Source: Chloroflexota bacterium
Lineage (GTDB): Bacteria > Chloroflexota > Anaerolineae > Promineifilales > Promineifilaceae
Direction of reading: 5' to 3'
DNA: 12,888 bases
Assembly: GCA_008501785.1 (NCBI GenBank)
Contig: QQUD01000615.1
Location: 1 to 12,888 of the forward strand
Below are positions 6,181 through 12,569 of this stretch, piece after piece. Every line of letters starts with the position of its first letter. Within the stretch, counting starts at the first letter, position 1. The position numbers and the translations under genes are program-made. The notes beneath the pieces were generated by a model. That model saw only the letters and a list, made by a program, of their open reading frames with translations. It was not told the DNA's origin and did no database searches.

Positions 6181-6906
6181 ATGACGATTCATAATCCACA
6201 AAATGAAAAAATAACCCAATCAATACCATCACCAACTCAACCAAATCGCCCGCGCCATTTTCGCACAATGTCATCACGAAATCCCTTTGATTATTTTCGT
6301 TTATTGGTTTGGGTCCTTTTTAAGCCCGATATGATTAAAATGTACCGAATTCGGTGTGATGTACCGCAGCGGTTTGCATTTCGCCAGCAAGCTTTGTGGC
6401 TGATAACACATTTACTTTGGGGCAGTTTGGCCCTTTCGATTGCAGTTCCTTTAGGACTGGCGGCATTACCTTTGGATATTTGGCTGGCTGCATTTGTGCT
6501 CGTTGCCGTGATAGGAGCCTGGATATTAACCGGGCGTTATGGATTACGTAACGACACGCGAATCGTGAACCAGTTGATTTTGGGGAATTTGTTGGTTGCA
6601 TTTGGCGTTGTTTCTCTTATTGCTATTTCTATGAATCAATCAACAGTTTCAACGCTGCCTGTTATTATTATGAGCGTGATTGCCATCGTTGCCAGTTTAA
6701 TTGGTATCGCAATATCTTCTGCATTTCAAATGAAAACAATCGAAAAGATTGCTGGTTTCATCACGATTGTGATTGCGGGTGGGCTTTCTACGCTGGTTTT
6801 TGACTTGATGGAGGCTGCCTGGATTCCAGTTTCGGTGATTATTATTGCTATCTTTTTGGTTGGTGTTGTTGAAGATCGATATGCTGTGAGCAAACATAGC
6901 CAATAA
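6181..6906 (+). CDS. Multi-pass membrane protein of unknown function
   Basis: This protein of 241 residues is not recognised. The first 30 residues are polar and Pro/Asn/Gln-rich. A region with NPFDYFRLLVWVLFKPDMIKMYR (about 34-56) looks like an amphipathic or re-entrant helix with basic residues. About six hydrophobic segments follow (roughly 71-95, 99-117, 131-150, 158-180, 187-207, 213-231), ending in a short charged tail. No enzymatic motif is visible. GAGAG precedes ATG 6181 as a weak ribosome binding site; ATG 6268 is an alternative start giving a protein that begins MSSRNPFDYF. The gene is visibly richer in A+T than its neighbours, contains no ACGGCCGT element, and has its own promoter and terminator, so it is a single-gene transcription unit and may be a recent arrival. 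Confidence 0.8.
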   Translation: MTIHNPQNEKITQSIPSPTQPNRPRHFRTMSSRNPFDYFRLLVWVLFKPDMIKMYRIRCDVPQRFAFRQQALWLITHLLWGSLALSIAVPLGLAALPLDIWLAAFVLVAVIGAWILTGRYGLRNDTRIVNQLILGNLLVAFGVVSLIAISMNQSTVSTLPVIIMSVIAIVASLIGIAISSAFQMKTIEKIAGFITIVIAGGLSTLVFDLMEAAWIPVSVIIIAIFLVGVVEDRYAVSKHSQ

Positions 6907-6929
6907 TTTGAAAATTTCTTGAGAATTTT

Positions 6930-6964
6930 AGCCGGTCAGGATTCGATTCTGACCGGCTTTTTTT
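6930..6964 (+). terminator. Intrinsic terminator after the membrane-protein gene
   Basis: AGCCGGTCAG (6930-6939) pairs perfectly with CTGACCGGCT (6949-6958) across a 9-base loop, followed by a run of seven T (6958-6964). The position, 23 bases after the stop codon, fits a factor-independent terminator. Confidence 0.92.
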
Positions 6965-6966
6965 AT

Positions 6967-7021
6967 GGGGCGTACCCTTATGGTTGCCTAGCGCTAGGCG
7001 ACCACAAGGGTACGCCCCTAC
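6967..7021. repeat. GTAG...CTAC palindromic repeat P2
   Basis: This is a 52-base near-perfect palindrome without a loop: 6967-6992 pairs with 6993-7018 at all but two positions (one A-C mismatch, one G-T). The centre is TAGCGCTA. The right end continues CTAC, and the right arm contains CCACAA and CCCCTAC, as in repeat P1. It lies directly between the terminator and birA, ending 14 bases before the TATAAT at 7036. Confidence 0.88.
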
Positions 7022-7035
7022 CTTTCATTTTCCGC

Positions 7036-7041
7036 TATAAT
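7036..7041 (+). promoter_or_regulatory. -10 box TATAAT immediately before birA
   Basis: A perfect TATAAT lies seven bases before the ATG at 7049 and overlaps the ATG at 7040. If functional, the message would start at or next to ATG 7049 and be leaderless. No -35 is evident; the position where it would lie is inside palindrome P2. Confidence 0.4.
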
Positions 7042-7864
7042 GGCTGATATGGAAAACGATTTAACACTTGCATCTATTCACAGCCGATTGCAAACAAAAT
7101 GGATTGGACAAACGTATCACTATTTTGAATCGGTTGGTTCTACTAACCAACTCCTCAAAGAGCAGGCAACATCGCATAATTTACCAAATGGCACGGTTTA
7201 TCTGACCGATTTTCAAGAGGCAGGTCGCGGACGACTGGCCCGAAAATGGGAAGCGCCCCCGCGAAGCTCGCTGCTGATTTCTGTGTTGTTCCGCCCTGAC
7301 TGGTCGGCTCAGCAGGCAAACTGGCTGACGATGATCGCCAGTTTGGCCGCAGCAGAGGCGATTGAAGCGATGACGCAGCTAAAAATTGCGGTGAAGTGGC
7401 CTAATGATTTGATGGTGATGTTGGATGGGGTGTGGCATAAGCTGGCTGGAATTTTATTGGAGGGAGATTTGGGAGAAAACGGCCGTTTTCACGCTATCAT
7501 TCTCGGCATTGGCATTAATGTAAACATCCCCGCTGAGCAGCTGCCGGAAGCTGTCACACCGGCATCCAGTTTGCAGGTTGCGGTTGGTCAGCCGCTGGCA
7601 CGATTGCCGTTGCTGCTTGATTTTCTCGCAAGATTAGAGGCACATTATGAAGCAGCTAACCGAGGAACATCTCCGCAACCCATTTGGGCGGAGCGGCTGA
7701 TGATGATTGGTAAACCGGTACAGGTAACGTTGACCGCAGGTGGTCAAATCATCACTGGCTTTGCGGAGGGAACGGATACATGGGGGCAACTGCTAGTCCG
7801 AGATGAGGGTGAAATGTTGCATACAATTGCGGCGGGAGATGTGACATTACGTGAGGGGGGATAA
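7040..7864 (+). CDS. birA: Biotin-[acetyl-CoA-carboxylase] ligase (biotin protein ligase), without DNA-binding domain
   Basis: It activates biotin with ATP to biotinyl-AMP and attaches it to the carrier lysine of biotin-dependent carboxylases in the cytosol. The 274-residue chain starts straight in the catalytic domain: SVGSTNQLLK (31-40), the biotin/ATP loop GRGRLARKW (62-70, with Ala where many members have Gly), KWPNDL (119-124), KLAGIL (134-139) and GIGINVN (156-162). A small C-terminal beta domain follows (about 225-270). The N-terminal helix-turn-helix of E. coli BirA is absent, so it should be a mono-functional ligase and not a repressor. The start is ATG 7040 or ATG 7049; the TATAAT at 7036 and the missing Shine-Dalgarno favour 7049, while 7040 is given as the outer limit. 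The TAA stop overlaps an AACGGCCGTT element, and another element encodes NGRF. Confidence 0.95.
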   Translation: MADMENDLTLASIHSRLQTKWIGQTYHYFESVGSTNQLLKEQATSHNLPNGTVYLTDFQEAGRGRLARKWEAPPRSSLLISVLFRPDWSAQQANWLTMIASLAAAEAIEAMTQLKIAVKWPNDLMVMLDGVWHKLAGILLEGDLGENGRFHAIILGIGINVNIPAEQLPEAVTPASSLQVAVGQPLARLPLLLDFLARLEAHYEAANRGTSPQPIWAERLMMIGKPVQVTLTAGGQIITGFAEGTDTWGQLLVRDEGEMLHTIAAGDVTLREGG

Positions 7865-7877
7865 CGGCCGTTTCATT

Positions 7878-7906
7878 TTGACAATTTTATGGAAAGCGTG
7901 TAGCCT
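7878..7906 (+). promoter_or_regulatory. Sigma-70-type promoter for the acidic tail-anchored protein
   Basis: A perfect -35 TTGACA (7878-7883), a 17-base spacer and TAGCCT (7901-7906) as a fair -10. This would give a leader of about 70 bases containing the heptamer repeat at 7933. Confidence 0.5.
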
Positions 7907-7932
7907 ACCCATGAGAAGTGTCGCAATAAAAG

Positions 7933-7967
7933 CTGATAACTAATAGCTAATAGCTTATGGCTATTTA
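7933..7967. repeat. Short heptamer array (array C)
   Basis: Five seven-base units in register: CTGATAA, CTAATAG, CTAATAG, CTTATGG, CTATTTA. AATAGC and GCTATT within it can pair. It lies in the leader of the gene at 7983 and ends three bases before its ribosome binding site, so it could influence translation. Confidence 0.6.
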
Positions 7968-7982
7968 CACAGGAGTAGGTTG

Positions 7983-8321
7983 ATGGAAGATTTTGACATT
8001 TTCCAGGATGATGATTTTTCAGAAGATGCAGATGTGTTTGGAGACGAGTATTCTTCTAGCCCAGACGACGATTTCGATATGGATAATCTCCGCCGCCAAA
8101 GCGCTCGCTCTGGCTCTGCGTTTGAGGATATGGACACCACAGCCGTTGAGGATGACAATTTTGATGATTTTGAAGTAGAGAGTGATGACAGCTCCGGCAG
8201 TGGTTTTTCTCTACGCAATTTCACACCTGGCCAGCGTCTGATCTTAGCTGTGCTTGTATTGTTGGATATTTTGGCGATTTTATTTGGTGTGCTCGTTGTT
8301 ACCGGCCTCTTTAGTCTATAA
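7983..8321 (+). CDS. Small, very acidic, tail-anchored membrane protein of unknown function
   Basis: This 112-residue protein is not recognised. Residues 1-75 are extremely acidic and low in complexity: about 28 Asp/Glu against three Arg, with runs such as FQDDDFSEDADVFGDE. A short linker (SGFSLRNFTPGQR) leads to a single hydrophobic segment at the C-terminus (about 84-112, LILAVLVLLDILAILFGVLVV), so the acidic part should face the cytosol in a tail-anchored topology. The start is ATG 7983 with AGGAG (7971-7975) seven bases before it; the frame is open to a TTG one codon earlier. It has its own promoter and faces the SPFH gene tail to tail. It could be a membrane-tethered binding or scaffolding tail; no function can be assigned. 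Confidence 0.82.
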   Translation: MEDFDIFQDDDFSEDADVFGDEYSSSPDDDFDMDNLRRQSARSGSAFEDMDTTAVEDDNFDDFEVESDDSSGSGFSLRNFTPGQRLILAVLVLLDILAILFGVLVVTGLFSL

Positions 8322-8355
8322 AAAAACAGGTGGCCATTAGATAATTGGCCACCTG
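8320..8355 (-). terminator. Intrinsic terminator of the SPFH gene (convergent junction)
   Basis: CAGGTGGCCA (8327-8336) and TGGCCACCTG (8346-8355) form a 10-base stem. Read on the minus strand it is followed by seven U (complement of A 8320-8326), ideal for terminating the SPFH transcript. The same hairpin can act weakly for the plus-strand gene, which ends right at it. Confidence 0.88.
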
Positions 8356-8392
8356 CTTCAATTTTCAAATTTTCCAATAAAATTTAGATAAT

Positions 8393-9595
8393 CTAAGGTG
8401 TTGTTTCGCTGCTTTCGGCAGGTGTTGTTTCGGGTGTAACCGTCGTTGTTTCACCTGTTTCTACTGTCGGCACAATGCCAGGACCTGGAATCACAATCGT
8501 CGGTACGGTTCCTTCCGGTGTGAAGATTAACTTGTCTGTGGGTTGAAGGGCATTGGCGTTAGCCTGTACAAACAAGAATTGGACATACTCTGGATTGGTT
8601 GCGTAAATTTCGGCAATTTGTCGTTCTAAGGCTGTATCTGCCTCTGCTTTGGCGAGTGCGGCTTCTGCCAGAATGAGATTGATTTCCACATCTCGTGTCG
8701 CGGCTAATGCTTCGTTTTCTTTGTTTACTTCGATTAGCTGCCGTTCTGATTCAACTTGGGCTAACGAATTTTCCCTTTCTGCCTCAATAATCACTAATTG
8801 TGCTTGCAGCCGTTCTTGTTCTAACTGTGCCAACGTGATTTGTTGGCGTGTTTGCTCTTGGATACGGCTTTGCTCGACCCGAATTTCACCTTCTTGTTTT
8901 GCCTGTTCGGCAGAAGCTTCGGCTTTTGCACGGAGCTCATCTTGTGCTGCTTTTTCAGTTTGCAAACGGCTTTGCACAATTGCGTCGAGCGCAGCCTGTA
9001 CCTCAGGCGATAACACAACTTCAGGCACAACCAGGTTTTCAACACGCATTCCAATTGCACCAGCAAGTGTGTTGACTTGTTCATCAATACAAGCTCGCAA
9101 TGCATCACGAGATGTACCGATGATATTGTCATCAAAGGTGCGGTCACCGACGCACACTTTCATGGATTGGCGAGTAAAATCTTGTACACGCTCTGATGCC
9201 TGCACGTCGCTCGTATAAATCCCGCGATATTGAGACCATAATTGCTGGATTAAATCCTCCTGCGCAATACCTGGACGGAAGATGTCGCCACTGACGACGA
9301 GGCCAATGCGTTGCTTATCGGCGGTGATGATTTCCTCATCACGCACTTCGAATGGGATAGCCTGGCTGGAAATGGTTTGTAGGGAAACAAATATACCAAC
9401 GTCACTGTAAACGCCAGGGCCAACTACGTCGTGAATACGATTGTTGCGAAATTGTATGCCTACTTCTTGTTCCTCTACAGATGACAGGAAGTAGAAAAAT
9501 CTGCCAGCAAAGGAAAGGATGATGAGTGCAACAACGACTAATACTACAACAATGCCTAATCGGCGTAGTAAGGTTGTTGGAATACGATTATTCAT
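8393..9595 (-). CDS. SPFH/band-7 (stomatin/flotillin/prohibitin-like) membrane protein
   Basis: The protein has 400 residues from ATG 9595. It has an N-terminal membrane helix (about 13-30, GIVVVLVVVALIILSF) and an SPFH domain (about 40-200) with the typical EQEVGIQFRNNRI..VGPGVY start and PFEVRDEEIITADKQRIGL core. A long charged coiled coil (about 205-325, rich in Glu, Ala, Gln, Arg) follows. The short tail is rich in Thr, Pro and Glu (375-400). Family members oligomerise through the coiled coil and organise membrane microdomains or regulate membrane proteases; which applies here is unknown. There is no NfeD partner gene beside it. GGAGGA three bases before ATG 9595 fixes this start; an earlier in-frame ATG at 9613 lies upstream of that site. 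A promoter, a terminator and no co-directional close neighbour make it a single-gene unit. It holds no ACGGCCGT element. Confidence 0.92.
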   Translation of the reverse strand: MNNRIPTTLLRRLGIVVVLVVVALIILSFAGRFFYFLSSVEEQEVGIQFRNNRIHDVVGPGVYSDVGIFVSLQTISSQAIPFEVRDEEIITADKQRIGLVVSGDIFRPGIAQEDLIQQLWSQYRGIYTSDVQASERVQDFTRQSMKVCVGDRTFDDNIIGTSRDALRACIDEQVNTLAGAIGMRVENLVVPEVVLSPEVQAALDAIVQSRLQTEKAAQDELRAKAEASAEQAKQEGEIRVEQSRIQEQTRQQITLAQLEQERLQAQLVIIEAERENSLAQVESERQLIEVNKENEALAATRDVEINLILAEAALAKAEADTALERQIAEIYATNPEYVQFLFVQANANALQPTDKLIFTPEGTVPTIVIPGPGIVPTVETGETTTVTPETTPAESSETTP

Positions 9596-9642
9596 ATGTC
9601 CTCCATTGAACATTACGGAATAGTTTTTCTTTTAAGCAATAG

Positions 9643-9672
9643 ATTATTTAAATAATGTGATTGGTTTGTCAA
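9643..9672 (-). promoter_or_regulatory. Sigma-70-type promoter for the SPFH gene
   Basis: On the minus strand TTGACA (9672-9667), an 18-base spacer and AATAAT (9648-9643) lie about 50 bases before the ATG. The -10 is half of a perfect 14-base palindrome ATTATTTAAATAAT (9643-9656), a possible operator or simply an A+T-rich melting region. Confidence 0.55.
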
Positions 9673-9685
9673 GTTTTTGGTGTAA

Positions 9686-9713
9686 GTAGCCGCGATTTTC
9701 AAATCGCGGCTAC
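9686..9713. repeat. GTAG...CTAC palindromic repeat P3
   Basis: GTAGCCGCGATTT (9686-9698) and AAATCGCGGCTAC (9701-9713) are perfectly complementary, with TC between. It lies eight bases after the stop codon of the acylase gene, but no U-run follows on that strand, so it is more likely a dispersed hairpin repeat or a 3' end stabiliser than an intrinsic terminator. Confidence 0.85.
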
Positions 9714-9721
9714 AGGGTAGG

Positions 9722-12184
9722 TTATGGGGTTGGTTGGAGGGTGAGGTGGGAAACGGCCGTTTCCTTCACCATATCCGAACTAAACGGCCATGCATGATAC
9801 TCTCCATTTTGCCACAGTGGAATCATGTCATCATAGTGCGGGTGATACGGATGCCCACTTTGACCCGTGGGATTCACAGCCAAACTATCATCGAAGTTGC
9901 TTAAATCAACAATTGCACGCATAGATGGAATGGCACGCACCTCGGCGGGATTGCTCCAGCTCCAACTGGTTGCATTGACAATGCTGCCGCTCCCATCCAC
10001 TGGGAAAGGTCCGCGATTTACAATCGCTTCAATCAAACCCACACCGCTGCTGCCCAGCGGATCGCTGTCAAACGTTGCCATGTGAATCGTACCCCACGTC
10101 CAATCATTCATATCGCCGCCCACATTTTCTTCAAACCAGGCAATCGTCAACTCAAGTGCTTGCAGCATCACCTCTTCGCGTGTTTCCTTGGTGCTCGTAT
10201 TTTGATTGTCCCACCAACGAGCATCTGCTTCAGCCGCCATTGCATGGAAGAAAATGGTGCTGTGTGCATCACGCACAAAGTCTGGTCCCACATCATCAGC
10301 CAAAACAACTTGTACCAACTGCATATAAAAGATTTCAAAAAGTGCTGCAGGCACACTGTCTCGCCGATCTTGTAAATCCCAGCCGCGAATCCGTTCGATT
10401 GCTGCTTGCACTGTTGGGTCGTCGCTGGATAGATTGGCGAAATGGGGCACAAAGGTCTCTCCCATCAATGATTTTGAATCAAAATGAATTTTTGCAAAAT
10501 CCGCTTTCGTAACTTCACCGCTATCAATTGCCGCTTTAAGCATATCTTCAATGCGCTGAGCACGATCGCCATTGGCCCAATCAATTTTGATCAGGTATGG
10601 ATAATCTTCATCGACCACCGCATGATTGGCTGTAGCGATATAACCTTGTTCTGGATTGAGCAGGGCGGGCATTTCTTCGTACGGAATCCACCCTTCCCAC
10701 TCGTATTCACCAGTCCAGCCGGGAACCGGCGTTAGACCGTCGCCATTGGCGCGAATGGGAATAAACCCTGGGGTTTGGTAGGCGATATTGCCTTCAATGT
10801 CAGCATAAACAATGTTTTGGGCCGGGACATCCCAATATTGCAGCGCGTCTTTAAAATCGTCGTAATTTTCTGCTTGATTGAGCAAAATGACAGCCTGAAA
10901 GATGCGTGTGGTTTCCAAAGCAGTCCACTGCATTGACAGCACATCTTTACCAGCATCGACCACATCATTCATAATTGGCCCGTGATGGGTGAGATGTACG
11001 TTTAGCACTTCATCTTCTGCGCCATTTACTTTGATCACTTCTTCAACCAGTTCAATGTCGCGCCATTCACCCAAAAATTCATATTGCAATGGGTTGACGG
11101 GGTTGATTTTTTCGATGAATAAATCTTGGACATCGGGACCGACATTGGTAAGTCCCCAGGCGATGTGATCGTTGTGTCCAGAAATAATGCCAGGAACCCC
11201 GGCAAACGAGAAGCCGCTGACTTCCCAGCCGGGAGCGTGCAGGCCGATTTCGTACCAAATGGATGGCATTTGAATGGAGAGGTGCATGTCGTTGGCGAGG
11301 AGGGGCATACCGGTGTCGGTGTGTTCACCACTGACCACCCAGTTGTTGCTGCCGATGCCGGGGCCATTGCCAAAAGCAAACCCATCAGCGGGGACGTTTC
11401 CTACTAAGTTTAGATTTACATTTTGCCAATCAACGACGGCGTGGCCGTTATTCAGGCTGGATTTGACACCGTCTATATTGAGTTCGGATGATGGGACGAT
11501 GACGGGGCGGTTGTTGTAGGGGTAGCCTGGGAGCAGCGTGTCGGTGGTGGCTTCACCTAATTCAGTAATGAGACGAGCACGATCTAGTTCGGCCCCGTAG
11601 TTGCCCCCGAGGTCATGGGCCATTGCCAGCCCCCAGGCAGCGGTGTGGATGGGTTCCCACGGCTCAATTTCCCAAGGTTCGTTGACCAGACCTAAAATGG
11701 TGAAGTTGAGTGAGGCTTGATCGCCATGATCGGCAATGTAGGCGTTGACCCCTTCGCTGTAGGCGTGGAGCACGTCCATTAACTCGGGTGCTTCGGATTC
11801 GTAGTAGGCGATGTTTTGCGCGGCCATCCGGTTCCAGCCGACGGTGCGAATAAAGCGGTCGAACTCTAATCCAGGGGGACCGGTAATTTCGGAGATGCGC
11901 CCCATGCCGGTATGTCGCCAAAATTCCATCTGCCAAAAACGGTCTTGGGCGTGAATATACCCTTGAGCTACGAAAAGGTCATGTTCGTTTTTGGCGTAAA
12001 TTTGGGGGATGCCGAATTCGTCGTAAAAAACGTTGACTTCGTCTTGCAGAGCTGGGATGGTGAGGGTGCCGTCGGTTTGGGGAAACGGCCGTCTGACCAT
12101 GACAACGGCCGTTATTGCCAAGGCAGCGGCCAGGATAACAATAATACCGAAAATGATGAGACTTATTCGTGTCAAACGGTTCAT
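9722..12184 (-). CDS. Penicillin-acylase family (S45, Ntn-hydrolase) protein with membrane anchor
   Basis: The precursor has 820 residues, a usual length for the family. Such enzymes cleave themselves into alpha and beta chains and hydrolyse amide bonds of acylated amines such as beta-lactams or acyl-homoserine lactones. The new N-terminal nucleophile should be S279 in GIGSNNWVVSG; upstream is the alpha-chain signature FGIPQIYAKNEHDLFVAQGYIHAQDRFWQME (split here as residues 57-87). Downstream are LLANDMHL (295-302), the oxyanion/catalytic Asn region YIATANHAV, and the C-terminal GQSGHPYHPHYDD motif. Residues 8-30 form an uncleavable-looking membrane helix without a clear signal-peptidase site, so the enzyme is probably anchored outside the membrane. 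AAGGAG four bases before ATG 12184 fixes the start. It stands alone, so the substrate cannot be inferred from neighbours. Two ACGGCCGT copies lie 19 bases apart in the anchor-coding part. Confidence 0.95.
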   Translation of the reverse strand: MNRLTRISLIIFGIIVILAAALAITAVVMVRRPFPQTDGTLTIPALQDEVNVFYDEFGIPQIYAKNEHDLFVAQGYIHAQDRFWQMEFWRHTGMGRISEITGPPGLEFDRFIRTVGWNRMAAQNIAYYESEAPELMDVLHAYSEGVNAYIADHGDQASLNFTILGLVNEPWEIEPWEPIHTAAWGLAMAHDLGGNYGAELDRARLITELGEATTDTLLPGYPYNNRPVIVPSSELNIDGVKSSLNNGHAVVDWQNVNLNLVGNVPADGFAFGNGPGIGSNNWVVSGEHTDTGMPLLANDMHLSIQMPSIWYEIGLHAPGWEVSGFSFAGVPGIISGHNDHIAWGLTNVGPDVQDLFIEKINPVNPLQYEFLGEWRDIELVEEVIKVNGAEDEVLNVHLTHHGPIMNDVVDAGKDVLSMQWTALETTRIFQAVILLNQAENYDDFKDALQYWDVPAQNIVYADIEGNIAYQTPGFIPIRANGDGLTPVPGWTGEYEWEGWIPYEEMPALLNPEQGYIATANHAVVDEDYPYLIKIDWANGDRAQRIEDMLKAAIDSGEVTKADFAKIHFDSKSLMGETFVPHFANLSSDDPTVQAAIERIRGWDLQDRRDSVPAALFEIFYMQLVQVVLADDVGPDFVRDAHSTIFFHAMAAEADARWWDNQNTSTKETREEVMLQALELTIAWFEENVGGDMNDWTWGTIHMATFDSDPLGSSGVGLIEAIVNRGPFPVDGSGSIVNATSWSWSNPAEVRAIPSMRAIVDLSNFDDSLAVNPTGQSGHPYHPHYDDMIPLWQNGEYHAWPFSSDMVKETAVSHLTLQPTP

Positions 12185-12203
12185 GATACTCCTTAAAGGT
12201 GGT

Positions 12204-12271
12204 GTCAGCTTTCAGGTATCAGCTATCAGCGGTCAACCAGAGGCTGAATGGCTGAATTGCTGACAAGCTGA
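12204..12271. repeat. Inverted array of 7- and 8-base units (array D)
   Basis: The left half repeats xTCAGCx every seven bases (GTCAGCT, TTCAGGT, ATCAGCT, ATCAGCG, 12204-12231). The right half carries the complement GCTGA every eight bases (starting at 12243, 12251, 12259, 12267). The halves can form an imperfect hairpin. It begins about ten bases upstream of the acylase ribosome binding site, hence within its leader or promoter region. Confidence 0.75.
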
Positions 12272-12417
12272 CGTGCTTGTTCTTCACGGGATGCTCCTAT
12301 GATACCCGTTTGCGGTGGTTGTGAAAAATTCGTAACGGCCGTTTAAATTCACGACAAACCAACGGTATGTTTGCGGGTCGGGGGGTACTATTTTTTCAGG
12401 TTAACTTTAAAATTTTC

Positions 12418-12492
12418 TCGTGATCGTGATCGTCCATCGTGATCGATCTTTGATTTTTCGATCACGATTACGAACTGCGACCACGATCACGA
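12418..12492. repeat. Nested inverted repeat of CGTGATC/GATCACG units
   Basis: The outer arms TCGTGATCGTG (12418-12428) and CACGATCACGA (12482-12492) are perfectly complementary, as are the inner arms TCGTGATCGA (12437-12446) and TCGATCACGA (12458-12467). Spacers between arms keep a loose 6-7 base periodicity. It resembles the heptamer arrays but with GATC-rich units (five GATC sites in 75 bases), and lies about 80 bases before the start of the secreted-protein gene. Confidence 0.75.
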
Positions 12493-12569
12493 ATTCATTG
12501 GTTTGAGGTGGAGCTTCGTTATAGGTTTACTTGTATTGCAACGATTTTTTATTTTCTGGAGTATTTTAA

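Larger units (their letters stand above)
12185..12569. other. Divergent intergenic region, 385 bases, repeat-rich
   Basis: This space separates the divergent acylase and secreted-protein genes. It holds an inverted array of TCAGC/GCTGA units (12204-12271), an AACGGCCGTT element (12334-12343) and a nested inverted repeat (12418-12492). A weak candidate promoter toward the secreted gene is TTGGTT (12498-12503), 16 bases, TATAGG (12520-12525). Toward the acylase, TTCACA (12325-12320) and TATCAT (12304-12299) are separated by only 15 bases. Neither promoter is convincing. I see no RNA gene or further coding sequence. Confidence 0.5.

Noticed and set aside
8649..9218. Open frame of 189 residues on the plus strand inside the SPFH gene
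   Set aside because: It is antisense to a Glu/Ala/Gln-rich coiled coil, which produces a Ser/Cys/Ala-rich open frame by composition alone.
9686..9713. Palindrome P3 as the intrinsic terminator of the acylase gene
   Set aside because: The stem is strong but no U-run follows on the minus strand, and the ends match the other GTAG...CTAC hairpins.
9722..12184. Naming the acylase a quorum-quenching or penicillin-specific enzyme
   Set aside because: Catalytic motifs fix the family only. Substrate cannot be read from sequence or from neighbours.
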